From assembly GCA_964291335.2 (NCBI GenBank), contig OZ219748.1, forward strand, positions 2,046,001 to 2,110,000: DNA of 64,000 nucleotides, written 5' to 3'. Made by a program: the position numbers and the translations under genes. The DNA comes from G964291335 sp964291335 (GTDB lineage Bacteria > Chloroflexota > Dehalococcoidia > Lucifugimonadales > UBA3495). This document shows, in pieces, positions 1 through 7,722 of the stretch (position 1 is its first letter; each line of letters begins with the position of its first letter). The notes under the pieces were generated by a model. It searched no databases. It was given only the letters and a program-made list of their open reading frames with translations, and was not told the origin of the DNA.

Positions 1-2
1 TG

Positions 3-878
3 GTTCCGGCAGCGCTGGCCGGCCTTGCCGCCTGCGGCGGAAGTTCCGGGGAAGATGCCCCGTCCGGCGAAGCCGGGCTGAACGCAACCCCAGCCCCGGT
101 AAAAGTTCGCCCCCAGCCGACGGATTCCCCAGTATATTCGACGTCCCGGCCCCCGACGCCCCTGGTGTTCTACCCGGCGCAGCGGCGCAGTGTTTCTGAC
201 CCCCGGCCAACCGCCGCGCCAACCCTGGAGGCGGCAAAGCTGCCCGTACCGGTTGACCGGGCTGCGCCGACGCCGTCCCGCGATGCCGCCGCTGCCCTTG
301 AGGTTGCGGAGACTTTGCGGCCGGCGGCGGCGCAACAGGCCCGTCCGACGCCCACAACGGATCCTACACCAGCGGCGGCGCCTCCGGCCAGTCCGCCTTT
401 CACGCCAACGGTCATCAACACACCCACGCCAACCCGGACGCCGGATTCGGGTGAGTTGACCACAATTGAACTGCGCTTCTATGACGGAATGGCGTCGGTT
501 GGTGAGGAGTTTGCGGTAGAGGTTCGAGTAGCTGCCAGGTTTGCCCACCCGATAGACGCAGCGCAGGTTTACCTGGATTATGACCCGGCGGTTCTGGAGG
601 CGGTTTCCGTAACGCCGGGGCTGGCCCTGGAACATCCGCTGCACACCAGCATAGCAAACTCCCGGGGAGAAGCAGCCTTCGCGGCGGTTACCTTGAACGA
701 ACCGCTGGTCTATCAGTTCATCCTTTGCACGGTTCTTTTCCGGGTAAAAGAGCGGCCCCTCTTTCGGGTTACGCAGATTGGTTTTGCCGACCTGAAGCAG
801 CCCCATCAAACCAAGGCCATTCGGCGCGGGGCCAACGTTACCGGAAAGTTGGCCGGGGTAAACATACCGATACGGTAG
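3..878 (+). CDS. Cohesin-like lipoprotein, 5' end outside window
   Basis: The frame is open from the window edge, so the true start lies upstream. The first residues read through LAGLAAC followed by GGSSG, a lipobox with the acylated Cys at 33-35, so this is a membrane-anchored lipoprotein seen from the end of its signal peptide. A Pro/Thr/Ala-rich linker of about 140 residues follows, then a roughly 135-residue domain starting near TIELRFYDG. Its phrases (VGEEFAVEVRV, DAAQVYLDYDPAVLEAVSV) are typical of cohesin/CBM-like beta-sandwiches. In other bacteria such domains bind dockerins or carbohydrates; the partner here is unknown. The GTG at 165 is inside the linker and is not the start. Confidence 0.7.
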   Translation, partial: VPAALAGLAACGGSSGEDAPSGEAGLNATPAPVKVRPQPTDSPVYSTSRPPTPLVFYPAQRRSVSDPRPTAAPTLEAAKLPVPVDRAAPTPSRDAAAALEVAETLRPAAAQQARPTPTTDPTPAAAPPASPPFTPTVINTPTPTRTPDSGELTTIELRFYDGMASVGEEFAVEVRVAARFAHPIDAAQVYLDYDPAVLEAVSVTPGLALEHPLHTSIANSRGEAAFAAVTLNEPLVYQFILCTVLFRVKERPLFRVTQIGFADLKQPHQTKAIRRGANVTGKLAGVNIPIR

Positions 879-1056
879 CTTTATCCCAACCGTCCGCTGG
901 CAGCGCTGCCTCATTCTCTTTCCCCGGTAATCCCCCTGACACCTGGCCCTTGACCGTCCGCCGAAAGTGTTAGAACATATGTACCAGCAATTCGACCCGT
1001 ACAGCGTCCTTGCCGGCGTTATCGGGGCATTCAGCAGTATTAGAGGAGGTTCATCG

Positions 1057-1305
1057 ATGCTGGATACTATGGCCAGGGGTATGAACGTTTATTACCGGGG
1101 TTATGTCATTCACAAGGAACTGCACCAGTTCCGCTACACCATCTACGACCGCCGGCCGGAACGGGTGGAACTGGCTGCCGCCGATACCACCCAAGAGGCT
1201 ATGCGCTGGATTGATGCCCGCATCAACATTGAAGCCCGGCTTTCGGATACCGGCGTTTCCCTGCAAGAGCTGCTGGACTTGGCTCGGGCCGGGGTGTTAG
1301 CCTAG
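1057..1305 (+). CDS. Small protein of unknown function (82 aa)
   Basis: I do not recognise the family. ATG 1057 is chosen because a strong Shine-Dalgarno (GAGGAGGT, 1043-1050) lies 6 nt upstream; the frame is also open further upstream (ATG-less start at 967) without such a signal. The product is a compact alpha/beta-looking protein: YYRGYVIHKELHQFRYTIYD suggests two beta strands, then an amphipathic helix around TTQEAMRWIDARI and a C-terminal helix. No signal peptide, membrane segment or cysteine is visible. It stands alone between the lipoprotein and the cyclase gene. Confidence 0.6.
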   Translation: MLDTMARGMNVYYRGYVIHKELHQFRYTIYDRRPERVELAAADTTQEAMRWIDARINIEARLSDTGVSLQELLDLARAGVLA

Positions 1306-1410
1306 TTTAACCGCCGGCCAGCCACCTCCAGGCAGCCGCCGGCAAGGCGCTGCTTGCGCGCCGGGCTCAAGGGCGGTAAGACCTGATACCGGGCGTCAGA
1401 GGTATTCGGG

Positions 1411-2145
1411 ATGAAACACCGGCCGGAAGACGATCGCCGGCAAAAGACAATAGCCTATTCCCGCCTGGTGGAGTTGAGCCATACCCTCTGCCCGGATATA
1501 CCCCGCTGGCCCGGAGACCCGCCGGTGGAACTGGAAACGCTGGCCTCCCTGGAAACCGACGGCTATTTTCTGCGCCGTTTTTCCGCCGGCGAGCACAGCG
1601 GCACTCATATCAATGCGCCGGCCGGGTTTTACCCCGGCGGCATGGGGGTGGACGGTTACAATGCGGCGGCGTTGGCGGCTCCGGCGGTGGTTATTGACGT
1701 ACGGGAAGAAGCCGGCGCCAACCCCGACTATCTCCTGACCATGACCGAACTCCTGACGTGGGAGCGTCAGCACCAGCAAGTCCCGGCGGGCAGTCTGGTG
1801 CTGCTTTTCACCGGCTGGCAGGAAAAATGGCACAGCCCGCAGGACTTTCTGGGTTATGACGAGCAGGGGGCGCTGCACTTTCCCGGGTTCGGGGCGCCGG
1901 CCCTGGGGACGCTGCTGACCCAGCGGGGCGCCGCCGGCATCGGCATTGACACCCACGGAGTGGACGGGGGCCAGGATGCCCGCTTCACGGTGAACCGGCG
2001 GGCGCTGGAGCAGCCGCGCATCGTCCTGGAAAACCTGACCAACCTGGACCAGCTGCCCCCGACCGGCGCAACCCTGTTCATCGGTCGGCTGCGGCTGCCG
2101 GGAGGCAGCGGCTCGCCGGCAATGGTTACCGCATTGATACCGTGA
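1411..2145 (+). CDS. Cyclase-family (kynurenine formamidase-like) metal hydrolase
   Basis: A 244-aa cytosolic protein of the cyclase/KynB-like superfamily, whose members are metal-dependent amide or ester hydrolases. The fold is indicated by the N-terminal ELSHTLCPDIPRWPGDPP and by the metal loop HSGTHINAPAGF near residue 63. The canonical loop is HxGTHxDxPxH; here the Asp is Asn and the last His is Phe, so metal binding may be altered. Later elements typical of the family are VLLFTGW and GIGIDTHGVDGG. AGAGGT about 9 nt upstream supports ATG 1411. The substrate cannot be assigned. The stop lies inside a repeated hairpin element (2128-2162). Confidence 0.75.
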   Translation: MKHRPEDDRRQKTIAYSRLVELSHTLCPDIPRWPGDPPVELETLASLETDGYFLRRFSAGEHSGTHINAPAGFYPGGMGVDGYNAAALAAPAVVIDVREEAGANPDYLLTMTELLTWERQHQQVPAGSLVLLFTGWQEKWHSPQDFLGYDEQGALHFPGFGAPALGTLLTQRGAAGIGIDTHGVDGGQDARFTVNRRALEQPRIVLENLTNLDQLPPTGATLFIGRLRLPGGSGSPAMVTALIP

Positions 2146-2234
2146 TGGCAAGGCGGCTTGCCACCACAGCCCAGGGTTATCGTGGCGCAGCCATCCGAGA
2201 CCGCATTGATACCGTGATGGCAAGGCGGCTTGCC
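2128..2234. repeat. Pair of 35-bp direct repeats with hairpins
   Basis: Two identical 35-bp copies lie at 2128-2162 and 2200-2234, 72 bp apart. Each contains the inverted repeat GGCAAG-GCGG-CTTGCC, which can fold as a 6-7 bp hairpin. The first copy contains the stop codon of the cyclase gene; the pair sits between two convergent genes, so it may act in transcription termination or be a REP-like element (inference). Confidence 0.8.
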
Positions 2235-2274
2235 GCAGTCCCCCCTCCCCGCCGTCGGCCAGAGGGCGTTGGAG

Positions 2275-2670
2275 CTACAGCCGGGCCACGCCGGCCCTGG
2301 CGCAATCCTCGTCCTGCTGGCTGGTGCCGCCGCCCACGCCACAAGCCCCTTCAATGACGCCGTTGCGGATAATCGGCACGGCGCCTTGGCCCATAATCAT
2401 TGCGCCACCCGAGGCGGCATTGACGCCCCGGGGCGTCGGCTGGTCGGCCCGTTCCTGCATCTCCCCGCTGGGCCGGCCAAAGGCTGCCGAGGCTACTGCT
2501 TTGCCCTGGGAGCCGTAGGCGCTGGCCCAGATAGCCCCGTCCATGCGCTGCATAGCAATCAGACGGCCACCGGCATCACAAACCGCCGCGCTGATTTTTA
2601 TGTCCAGTTCGGCGGCCTGCGCCAAAGCCCCTTCAATAATTCGGTTGGCTTCCGCCAAGGTTAAAGCCAT
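2275..2670 (-). CDS. GlcG/HbpS family haem-binding-like protein
   Basis: A 131-aa protein of the GlcG/HbpS (DUF336) family: MALTLAEANRIIEGALAQA, ISAAVCDAGGRLIAMQRMDGA, then a Gly-rich C-terminus with GACGVGGGTSQQDEDCA. Family members are small domains found as haem-binding HbpS or as accessory proteins of glycolate and other catabolic loci. The ATG at 2670 is preferred over the upstream in-frame start because GGAGAGG lies about 6 nt before it. The gene is convergent with the cyclase. The decayed IS element begins 73 bp upstream of its start, so the original promoter may have been altered. Confidence 0.75.
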   Translation of the reverse strand: MALTLAEANRIIEGALAQAAELDIKISAAVCDAGGRLIAMQRMDGAIWASAYGSQGKAVASAAFGRPSGEMQERADQPTPRGVNAASGGAMIMGQGAVPIIRNGVIEGACGVGGGTSQQDEDCARAGVARL

Positions 2671-2742
2671 ATGGCACCTCTCCAGTAAAGATGGGTTAAT
2701 TCTAGCCGATGCCTTCGGCGCTGCCAACCAAGCCGGCGCAGC

Positions 2743-3600
2743 GGTATTCCCAACATCCGTTGGTATAAGTGTATAACCGGGTTTGCCGGGAAATCAGACC
2801 GCCAGCAGGCAGCAACAGGGTCAAACCCGGAGCATACCGGCCGGAGCATACCGGGATGGTATGCAATGCCCCCGCTGCGGTTCCAACCGGCTCCCAAATA
2901 CGGCCATTCCCGCGACAAGCAGACCTATCGCTGCGGCCAATGCCGCTGCCACTTCGTCCCGGGAACCGGGCATCCCCGCCAGCCGGAGCAAAGCAAGGCC
3001 CAAGCGGTAGCGCTGTACGCTGAAGGCGGCATGGCCGCCAGCAGCCGGCCCCTGGGCATCCCGGAAGTAAGGAAGGAACCGTCGATTCCTGGATTAAAAA
3101 AGTTGGTCAGGCCCGGGAGTTGCTGAAGCCGCTGCGGGAGCCGCTGCGGGAGCGGCCACCCGGTCAACCCCGGCCCAGGGTCATCTCCTTTGCTGAAATG
3201 TGGCCGTACCGGAAAGCCCGGCGGCGGGGGAAACGCCAGGAGGTCTGGCTCTGGATGGCGATAGTAGAGAGGCCAACGGTCAATGATGGGGGGATTTTGA
3301 GGCCGGGACCGTTCCGGGGCGCCCCTGCTGTGGTTGTACGATAGGCTGCCGGAGGGGGGAAGAATACCGGACGGACGCTTACCGGGTATATGACTGACTG
3401 ACGGCGAACCGGCGCCAGGTGGGCAAAGGGGGTGCGGTGAACCGGAACGAAGGTTTGCATTCTCAATTACGGGGCCAGCTGAACCGGCTGCATCGGAAGA
3501 TGAAGGGGTACAGCAAGAGCTTGCGGATGCTGGAGGATTCCGTTGCATTGGGCTGCCGGCGGCTGGGTTTGATTTAATGCCAACGCCCGTTGGGAATACC
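2743..3600 (+). mobile_element. Decayed IS1-family insertion sequence (858 bp)
   Basis: The left end (from 2743) and the reverse complement of the right end (ending 3600) match closely: GGTATTCCCAAC, three variable bases, then CGTTGG. The flanks GGCGCAGC (2735-2742) and GGCTCAGC (3601-3608) agree at 7 of 8 positions, consistent with the 8-9 bp target duplication IS1 elements make. Length is close to the family norm. The transposase inside is broken, so the element cannot move by itself. Confidence 0.8.
2861..3577 (+). pseudogene. IS1-family transposase remnant
   Basis: Read across frames, the sequence gives an InsA-like zinc finger (MQCPRCGSNRLP, then YRCGQC...HFVPG), a helix-turn-helix region, an InsB-like catalytic part (EMWPYRKARRRGKRQEVWLW) and a typical C-terminus (VNRNEGLHSQLRGQLNRLHR). 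At least three frameshifts are needed: near 2899, near 3068 and after about 3285. TGA stops interrupt the frame near 3391-3400. The coding strand and position agree with the inverted repeats that bracket it. Confidence 0.8.
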
Positions 3601-3780
3601 GGCTCAGCAGATATTGGCGCTGACCTTTGTCGCAGCGCGCCGGGGCGTCGGGACGGCGGCGGGAATGAAACGGACGTTCCGCTACCGCGGGAATGAAAGC
3701 CAGGCCGCTTTATGCTATCATCAAGGGACGGTTCGGGTTATCGGAGAGGGGTTTTACCGTTTTGAACTACCGAAACTTGC

Positions 3781-5085
3781 ATGGCAGCTAGCGCCCCCCG
3801 TCGGGGCCCTCCCGCAGACCCGCCGCCGCGCCGACGGGTCGCCGGGCTGGGCGCTTTTTCCACCGCCCGGCTGTATCGGGACTTCCGTTTCGTTTGGGCC
3901 GGAAACTTCGTTGCTATCGGCGCCCAATGGCTTCAGCTTTTTACCATTGGCTGGCTGGTGCACCACATTACCGGCGGGAACGCCGTTATGACCGGCACGG
4001 TGGTGGGGATTCGTACCCTGCCGGTATTGCTGGTTGGCCCCTGGGCCGGGGTGCTGGCCGACCGACTGGACCGCCGCAAGGTGGTTATGCTAACCCAGTC
4101 GGTAATGGCACTGGCCGCCGTCGGCTTTGCCTTGCTGGTTATTGTCTCAGACCTGGACTCGGACGTTCCGCAGGGGCCGCTGCGCTGGTGGCACCCCTTC
4201 GTCTATATGATTATTGCCGGCGTGGCCCATTCAATCATCCAGCCGGTTCGCCAGGCAATGGTGGCCAACACGGTGCCCCGTCAGGCGTTGGCCAACGCCC
4301 TGGCGCTGAACGGCATGGTATATCCCAGCACCCGCGTTATTGCCCCGGCCATCGGCGGCCTGCTGGTGGCGGTGCTGGGCTTCAAGTGGAACTTCCTCAT
4401 CGAGGCAGTGCTTTATGTGGTCATCGTGCTGCTGCTGCTGCCCGTGCGCCTGCCTTACCGAACCGAAGACTCCCGGGGCCATGCTTCAGCCTGGGCCAGC
4501 CTGAAGGCGGGCCTGAGCTACGTTAAGGGAGAGCGGCGCATCCTGCAATTGATTATCCTGTCGCTCATTCCCAACCTCATCTTTCAGCCGCTGATTTACG
4601 TGCTGCCGGTCTTCACTACCGAGGTGCTGAACGAGGACGTGGGCATTGGCGGGCTGCTGGCGTCGGCGGTAGGCGTTGGCGGGGTAATTGCCGCTTTCTG
4701 CATCGCCCTGATTGGCTACGTGGTGCGCAAGGGTGTGGCCGTGTTCTTCGGCCTGGTGGCCGGCTGCGCCTTCATTCTGCTGTTTTCCCAATCCCACTGG
4801 CTCTGGGTTTCCTTCGCTATGCTGGCCGGCCTGGGTTTCAGCCAGTACGTCTTCCGGGTGGCCAACGGCACGCTGCTCCAGATAGTAGTTCCCGACAGCC
4901 TGCGGGGCCGGGTGATGAGCATCTATATGCTGGACCACGGTATTGTTCCCCTGGCTACCCTGCTGATTGGGCTTTTCATTAACTTCTGGAGCCCTTCCGG
5001 CGCCTTCGCCGTCATTGCCGGCATCGGGCTGGCGCTTGCCCTGCTGATGACGCTGACCTTCCGCAGCACTCGTGCGCTGGAGTAA
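3781..5085 (+). CDS. MFS transporter, EntS-like (DHA3 type)
   Basis: A 434-aa inner-membrane transporter with about 12 hydrophobic segments, of the DHA3/EntS-type major facilitator family, likely an exporter of small molecules or siderophores by proton antiport. The N-terminus has FRFVWAGNFVAIGAQWLQLFTIGWLV (TM1 region), followed by the loop 2-3 signature GVLADRLDRRKVVML. A cytosolic Pro/Arg-rich leader of about 25 residues precedes TM1, and a second Met inside it does not exist, so ATG 3781 is used. It is followed by a second, unrelated MFS gene; neither has an adjacent regulator. Substrate unknown. Confidence 0.85.
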   Translation: MAASAPRRGPPADPPPRRRVAGLGAFSTARLYRDFRFVWAGNFVAIGAQWLQLFTIGWLVHHITGGNAVMTGTVVGIRTLPVLLVGPWAGVLADRLDRRKVVMLTQSVMALAAVGFALLVIVSDLDSDVPQGPLRWWHPFVYMIIAGVAHSIIQPVRQAMVANTVPRQALANALALNGMVYPSTRVIAPAIGGLLVAVLGFKWNFLIEAVLYVVIVLLLLPVRLPYRTEDSRGHASAWASLKAGLSYVKGERRILQLIILSLIPNLIFQPLIYVLPVFTTEVLNEDVGIGGLLASAVGVGGVIAAFCIALIGYVVRKGVAVFFGLVAGCAFILLFSQSHWLWVSFAMLAGLGFSQYVFRVANGTLLQIVVPDSLRGRVMSIYMLDHGIVPLATLLIGLFINFWSPSGAFAVIAGIGLALALLMTLTFRSTRALE

Positions 5086-5299
5086 AGGGAGGGCCGGACG
5101 CCCCGGGGAATTGTCCGCCAGGGGAAAGCCGCCCTGGTCAGGCTGCTGGAAACCGGGGGCGGCCTTTCGGTGCCGGCTTTCCGGCGCCGGCTTGCTCATG
5201 TCCGGCCTGCTGCCGGACCTTTCCCGGCAGAGGAAGCCGGCAACCGCCGACCCGGCCACGATGCTTCGGGCAATCGTTCCGTGACAGCGCATAGCTGAT

Positions 5300-6760
5300 A
5301 TGATTACTGCCGTCCGGCAAAGCGCAAACTATAAATGGTGGGCCTTTTCCGCCGTAGCTATTGGCACTTTTGCTTCGGTGGCAGACCAGGTAAGCGTCAA
5401 CGTGGCCTTGCCGCCCATCGCCCGGCACTTTGGCAGCGACATACCGACGGTTCAGTGGGTGATTATCGGTTATACCCTGACCATCAGCGCCCTGCTGCTG
5501 CCTATGGGTCGGCTGTCCGACATCATCGGCCTGAAACGGGTTTACCTCATCGGCTCCATCGTCTTCGCCCTGTTTGCCCTTTTTTCCGGCCTGGCTGCCA
5601 ACCTGGGCATCCTCATCGGCGCCCGAATTCTGCAGGGGGCCGGCGCCGCCATGACCCAGGGCACCGGCATGGCAATTATCGCAGCCTCCTTTCCCGCCAG
5701 CGAGCGGGGCAAGGCAATCGGCTTGAGCATGGCGGTAGTCAGCACTGGCGCCATTATCGGGCCGGCCCTGGGCGGCTTCCTGGTGGACCTGTTCGGCTGG
5801 CGGTCGGTCTTTTTCGTCAACCTGCCGCTGATGGCGCTGGGCGTCAGCCTGGGCCTGGCGGTGCTGTCAGACACCAGAGAGGGGGGCAGCGGGCCGGCGG
5901 GCCCGGCCCGCCGGGGGTTTGACTGGTGGGGCGCGGCCCTTTCTACCGGAGCATTGCTGCTGTTCCTGCTGTCCATTACCAACGCCTACCGCTACGGGTG
6001 GGGTTCGCTGCCGATAGCCGGGGGGCTGGTTCTCTTCGGGACGATGCTGTCGGTTTTCGTCTGGTGGGAATTGAAAACGCCCAGCCCCATGCTGGACCCC
6101 CGGTTTTTCAAGCGGGTTATTTTCAGCAGCGGCGTTTCCGCCGGGTTTCTGACCTTTCTGGGCGGGTCGGCTATCTTCTTTCTCACCCCTTTCTATTTGC
6201 AGCGGGTGCTGGGTTACACCCCCACCCAGGCCGGCCTGGTGGTAGTACCCGGCGCGGTGTGTATGCTCTTCCTGGGCCCGCTGAGCGGCCGTCTTTCTGA
6301 CCGGTACGGCTGGCGACCCTTTACGGTGGGCGGGCTGGCCCTGTCTTCCCTGAGCCTGTTTATTTTTTCCCGTCTCACCGAAACCTCCTCTCTGACCCTG
6401 GTAATACCGGCGCTGATTCTGCAAAGCTGCGGCATGGGGCTGTTTTATTCGCCCAATGTCAGTTCGGTACTCAGTTCGGTGGAGCGGGAAAGCTACGGGG
6501 TAATATCGGCCTTCCTGAACCTGGTGCGCAATGCGGGGAATGTTACCAGCGTGGCAGTGGCGACAGCCATTGTTACCGCTACCATGGGTTCCCTGGGGTA
6601 TGAACCAAGCCTGGAAGCGGTTAAGGCCGGCGCCGCCGCCGGGGTGGGCCATGCCTTCACCGTGGGCCTGCGTTACACCTACCTGACTATGACCGGTCTG
6701 CTGCTGCTGGCCATGGCTGTTTCGGCCTTCCGGGGCCGTCCCGGCAGCCAAAGGCAGTGA
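5300..6760 (+). CDS. MFS drug transporter, EmrB/QacA (DHA2) type
   Basis: A 486-aa, 14-segment major facilitator of the DHA2 family, which export drugs and other hydrophobic compounds. Seen directly: PIARHFGSDIPTVQWVIIGY in TM1-2, motif A GRLSDIIGLKRVY, the ARILQGAGAAMTQG region and motif C GAIIGPALGG. A second motif A copy, GRLSDRYGWRPF, marks the C-terminal half. The gene is 215 bp downstream of the first MFS gene in the same direction; the gap holds no recognisable gene. Substrate cannot be told from sequence. Confidence 0.85.
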   Translation: MITAVRQSANYKWWAFSAVAIGTFASVADQVSVNVALPPIARHFGSDIPTVQWVIIGYTLTISALLLPMGRLSDIIGLKRVYLIGSIVFALFALFSGLAANLGILIGARILQGAGAAMTQGTGMAIIAASFPASERGKAIGLSMAVVSTGAIIGPALGGFLVDLFGWRSVFFVNLPLMALGVSLGLAVLSDTREGGSGPAGPARRGFDWWGAALSTGALLLFLLSITNAYRYGWGSLPIAGGLVLFGTMLSVFVWWELKTPSPMLDPRFFKRVIFSSGVSAGFLTFLGGSAIFFLTPFYLQRVLGYTPTQAGLVVVPGAVCMLFLGPLSGRLSDRYGWRPFTVGGLALSSLSLFIFSRLTETSSLTLVIPALILQSCGMGLFYSPNVSSVLSSVERESYGVISAFLNLVRNAGNVTSVAVATAIVTATMGSLGYEPSLEAVKAGAAAGVGHAFTVGLRYTYLTMTGLLLLAMAVSAFRGRPGSQRQ

Positions 6761-6827
6761 GCCACCCCCGAAGTTCCGGAGGGCCGACAGCGTCAGCCGG
6801 TCATCGCGGGGCTGCGGTTAAACCGGT

Positions 6828-7316
6828 TTAGCCGATAAAGAGGGTATAAACGGCCCCGGTGGGCTGCTGAACCTGACCGGGGGCCAGCAGCCGGCGCCGG
6901 GGGGACAAGGCCCGGCGGGCCACCGCGCGGTTAATCGGCGGCACCGGCTCCAAAGCGTCGATTTCCGCCAGGGAAAAGTAGCCCGCCCGGTCCACTTCCT
7001 GCCCGTCGGGCGTGGGTTCGCCCTCCAGTGGATGCAGGGCCAATACCACGTAAACGCTGTTGCCGTTATCGGGATCGCAGCGGTTGCGAATGGCCAGAAC
7101 GCCATCCACTGCGGCGGCTACCCCCGATTCCTCGGCCACTTCCCGCACTACTGCTTCCTCAATGGTTTCGTCGGGTTCGACAAAGCCGCCGGGAATCTGC
7201 CAGTTGCCGCGGCCACGACGGGAGGCCCGCCGTACCAGCAGCAAGCGGCCATCCCGCACCACGGCGCCGCCCACGCCCAGGTTATAGCCAATGTTATACT
7301 TTTCCGGTGGGGGCAT
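6828..7316 (-). CDS. Nudix hydrolase
   Basis: A 162-aa Nudix family pyrophosphatase. The Nudix box is complete: GGFVEPDETIEEAVVREVAEESGV contains Gly-x5-Glu-x7-Arg-Glu-Val-x-Glu-Glu-x-Gly at about residues 43-66 (given here in two parts: GGFVEPDETIEEA then VVREVAEESGV). The preceding VVRDGRLLLVRRASRRGRGNW is the usual first strand pair. GGAGGA about 11 nt before ATG 7316 supports the start. The substrate could be a nucleotide, NADH or a nucleotide sugar. It is convergent with the upstream MFS gene. Confidence 0.85.
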   Translation of the reverse strand: MPPPEKYNIGYNLGVGGAVVRDGRLLLVRRASRRGRGNWQIPGGFVEPDETIEEAVVREVAEESGVAAAVDGVLAIRNRCDPDNGNSVYVVLALHPLEGEPTPDGQEVDRAGYFSLAEIDALEPVPPINRAVARRALSPRRRLLAPGQVQQPTGAVYTLFIG

Positions 7317-7367
7317 ACCGGCATTTTCCTCCGGCGCAAAGCTCTGCCAAGCCGGTTCCTCCGGCCT

Positions 7368-7574
7368 TCAGTTTTCGATGACCAGCTTGCCGTAGAACTC
7401 CCGGGACTCCATAACCCGATGGGCTTCCGCTACCTGGGGCAGCGGGAAAGTCTGCCTCACAATACCCCTGATTGCGCCCCGGTTAACCAGCTTCATCAAG
7501 TCGCCGAATCGGTGAGGTTCTAGCCGGCCCACTCCAATTCTCTCCCGAAATGCGAAACAGCCGGCGTCCGCATA
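7368..7574 (-). pseudogene. C-terminal fragment of a zinc-type quinone oxidoreductase
   Basis: On the minus strand, about 65 codons are open up to a TAA near 7576 and end at the TGA 7368-7370. They read GVGRLEPHRFGDLMKLVNRG, then AIRGIVRQTFPLPQVAEAHR and VMESREFYGKLVIEN. This is the standard last 50 residues of NADPH:quinone reductase/zinc alcohol dehydrogenases (MDR superfamily). The catalytic and nucleotide-binding domains are absent and no start codon with a ribosome site is seen. It is a remnant 52 bp upstream of the Nudix gene. Confidence 0.7.
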
Positions 7575-7722
7575 TTACCGGAACAAAGGCCGCCAGGTCA
7601 AAACCGGCCTTACTTAAGCGGATGCCCCGACAATTTCTACTGGCTTTTATTGACTAAAGAGGGGGTGAAGGCTAAACTTTAGGCAGCTGACAGAACGTCG
7701 TCCGAAGGAGTTATAGCCTATT

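Noticed and set aside
3590..3991. 133-aa plus-strand frame across the IS right end
   Set aside because: It starts inside the inverted repeat and runs out of frame into the MFS gene; no domain.
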